Origin: JAOZTV01 sp965371805
Lineage (GTDB): Bacteria; Acidobacteriota; Aminicenantia; UBA2199
Reading direction: 5' to 3'
Assembly (NCBI GenBank): GCA_965371805.1
Contig: CBDUZW010000009.1
Location: 1-64,000, forward strand
Length of the DNA stretch: 64,000 nucleotides
This document shows positions 62,803 to 64,000 of the stretch, in pieces. Within the stretch, counting starts at the first letter, position 1; each line of letters begins with the position of its first letter. The notes under the pieces were generated by a model. The model did no database searches and was not told the DNA's origin. It saw only the letters and a program-made list of their open reading frames with translations. A program made the translations under genes and the position numbers.

Positions 62803-63651
62803 TTAATTCGCTTTAACCCTCTCTTCCTTAAATCTTAGTTTAATCTCTCTACTGTCTTTTCCACCATCCGGATCTAATGCAATCATATTAAATGTATAAG
62901 TTGTTTTAGATGGTTTTTCTAAAAAATCAAAGGTAATTCTCCCCGTAAAGTTGTCTATACTCATACCTTCTGGGATATCCCCTTCGAGTTCATAGGTTAT
63001 TGAATCATTATCAATATCTTCAGCTACTAAATCATATGTATAGGTTTTAAAGCCACTCATTGTGAATGCAGGAATATTGACAAATTTAGGATTCGAATTT
63101 CCAATTTGAAGTAGATCCGTTCTTCGTTCTGCTATTATTTCTAAATCTTTAATAATCATAACTTTGACAGCAATAAAGTCTCCTTTCTTAAATTGATCTT
63201 TACTCAACATTTTTTTTGTGGAATTCCAGACAATTTGTGTTCCATTTTTAAAAAAATCATATATAACGGACTCATCACCTGAAGGTCCGGGAATAATATT
63301 TGCAAAAATATTGATGTCTGAGAGTGTATTCGGTGATTTTGGTTCAAAATCAATTCTTTTTATCCGTCTTTTTGTATCAAGCTCTTCATCAGGTACTTCA
63401 TTAACATCTGCATCATCTTCTTTTTCATTATTAAATTCTAAATCCATATTGTTTTCAGTTTCTTCTGTATCAGAAAAATCAGATTCCAGAGATACTTCTG
63501 TATCATCCTGCACTTCTTCTTTCAATTTTTTTGTTTTTAACACTTTCTTTTTTACTATTTTTTTTTGAGGTTCAGGGGATCTGGTTTGATCCCCTGAACA
63601 TCCATAAAACCCAAATATAAATAGTGTAATTATCAGTATTATATATTTCAC
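62803..63651 (-). CDS. Lipoprotein with cadherin/Ig-like domain, paralogue of 61833
   Basis: I start at GTG (63651) because GGAGAG lies 4 nt upstream; a GTG at 63663 gives 4 more residues. The signal peptide ends with the lipobox FGFYGC. A disordered acidic segment (about 40-100, rich in Glu/Asp) is followed by two beta domains. The last domain (about 180-280) shares with the 61833 protein the pattern YTYDLVAEDIDNDSITYEL, GMSIDNFTGRITF and ALDPDGGKDS. The two genes are paralogues separated by a terminator. Outer-membrane or cell-surface exposure is possible. Function unknown. Confidence 0.65.
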   Translation of the reverse strand: MKYIILIITLFIFGFYGCSGDQTRSPEPQKKIVKKKVLKTKKLKEEVQDDTEVSLESDFSDTEETENNMDLEFNNEKEDDADVNEVPDEELDTKRRIKRIDFEPKSPNTLSDINIFANIIPGPSGDESVIYDFFKNGTQIVWNSTKKMLSKDQFKKGDFIAVKVMIIKDLEIIAERRTDLLQIGNSNPKFVNIPAFTMSGFKTYTYDLVAEDIDNDSITYELEGDIPEGMSIDNFTGRITFDFLEKPSKTTYTFNMIALDPDGGKDSREIKLRFKEERVKAN

Positions 63652-63662
63652 TCTACTCTCCA

Positions 63663-64000
63663 CTATCTTTTCTTTTCTTTCCAGAATATATATCTCCCCG
63701 TGTAGGGCAATGTTTTTGGAGGAGGAGCACTAGTACCTTCAGTACCACCAACAGAACCACCGCCCTTATATATTACATATTCGGGTGGACCTGGTTCTTT
63801 GGGATTATAAATACCACCACCGGCAATCCTGCCACCGGTCTTTTTCAATGTCACCATAAAATCCGGACAACTTCCTATTCCTATATCATAATACTGCATA
63901 TTTCCTTCATCCGGCGCGTCACAAGGATCTGCTATGACTCCAGAGGCTATGACAGGCGGTTGATATGTATTAAAAATGATGTGTGGCTGGAAGTTTTTAT
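63663..64000 (-). CDS. C-terminal part of an unknown Gly/Pro-rich protein (partial)
   Basis: The frame stays open from the right edge of the window to TAG at 63663. The visible 111 residues include FQPHIIFNTYQPPVIASG, VIADPCDAPDEG, a stretch rich in Gly (RIAGGGIYNP, YKGGGSVGG) and a basic end (GRYIFWKEKKR). The ATG at 63899 is inside this longer frame, so it is not taken as the start. The stop overlaps the upstream end of the lipoprotein gene, so both are in one operon. The Gly/Pro content suggests a surface protein, possibly pilin-like; no family is certain. Confidence 0.5.
   Translation of the reverse strand, partial: KNFQPHIIFNTYQPPVIASGVIADPCDAPDEGNMQYYDIGIGSCPDFMVTLKKTGGRIAGGGIYNPKEPGPPEYVIYKGGGSVGGTEGTSAPPPKTLPYTGRYIFWKEKKR

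Noticed and set aside
1..64000. CRISPR arrays, rRNA genes, intact insertion sequences, prophage genes
   Set aside because: No regularly spaced repeats, rRNA motifs, intact transposases or phage structural genes were seen.

Overview
This is an AT-rich bacterial chromosome window (roughly 30% GC by eye) with one tRNA and about 55 genes. Compact runs of co-directional genes are separated by short AT-rich gaps. The cell envelope is Gram-negative: there is a TonB-dependent receptor, SurA-like chaperones, several lipoproteins with lipoboxes, a very large lipoprotein alpha-2-macroglobulin and MurF-Alr. Flagellar genes (a FliK-like protein and a lone FlhB C-terminal domain) sit next to CheR and HDOD regulators, so the organism is probably motile. 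Metabolism looks anaerobic, with KorDABC 2-oxoacid:ferredoxin oxidoreductase, aconitase B, aspartase and 6-phosphofructokinase. The Bacteroidota-type SerA and MurF-Alr fusion, the TGS nucleoside kinase and the PATAN/HDOD proteins fit the Spirochaetota or an FCB-group lineage (for example a Delongbacteria-like candidate phylum). The sequence alone does not settle this.

Layout. 1-2.1 kb: accessory region with an attC-like site, a minus-strand lipoprotein, and a HicAB toxin-antitoxin pair with a visible promoter and operator palindrome. 2.1-8 kb: acnB, a DUF362 ferredoxin protein and two SurA/PPIase-like secretion chaperones. 8-14 kb: pfk, facing a minus-strand operon cheR-HDOD-HDOD-(membrane HTH protein)-fliK-like-flhB tail. 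14-19 kb: purF, a PATAN-domain protein, a tiny membrane ORF, miaA, an exported repeat protein and tRNA-Phe. 19-24 kb: TonB receptor, flavin reductase, STAS-like protein and MORN-repeat protein. 24-30 kb: minus-strand operon korD-korA-korB-korC-tyrS-ispH::ubiA-like. 30-36 kb: serA, a MinD-like ATPase, nucleoside kinase and phosphoglucomutase.

36-50 kb: a scarred region with an IS66 remnant, a lipoprotein interrupted by an in-frame stop, a duplicated 3' fragment of the macroglobulin gene on the far side of rsgA, the full 2041-residue macroglobulin, a hydrolase, and an aspartase fused to a cyclic-nucleotide-binding domain whose base composition is richer in GC than its neighbours.

50-61.8 kb: murF-alr, a coiled-coil membrane protein, a PspA/IM30-like protein, a NitT/TauT-type ABC transporter (binding protein, permease, ATPase), a divergent membrane diguanylate cyclase, a AAA+ ATPase with a degenerate N-terminal half, and acpS. 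This is the best candidate for a little-described system: an ESCRT-III-like PspA protein, a AAA+ ATPase and a substrate-specific ABC importer. 61.8-64 kb: two related exported proteins with cadherin/Ig-like folds and a partial gene running off the right edge.

Several genes have a TATAAT-like -10 box so close to the start codon, with no Shine-Dalgarno, that their mRNAs may be leaderless. Others carry good GGAG-type ribosome binding sites. Short dispersed repeats built on CCTGGCACCTTTTT or CCTGACCCTTTTT occur in most of the larger gaps.
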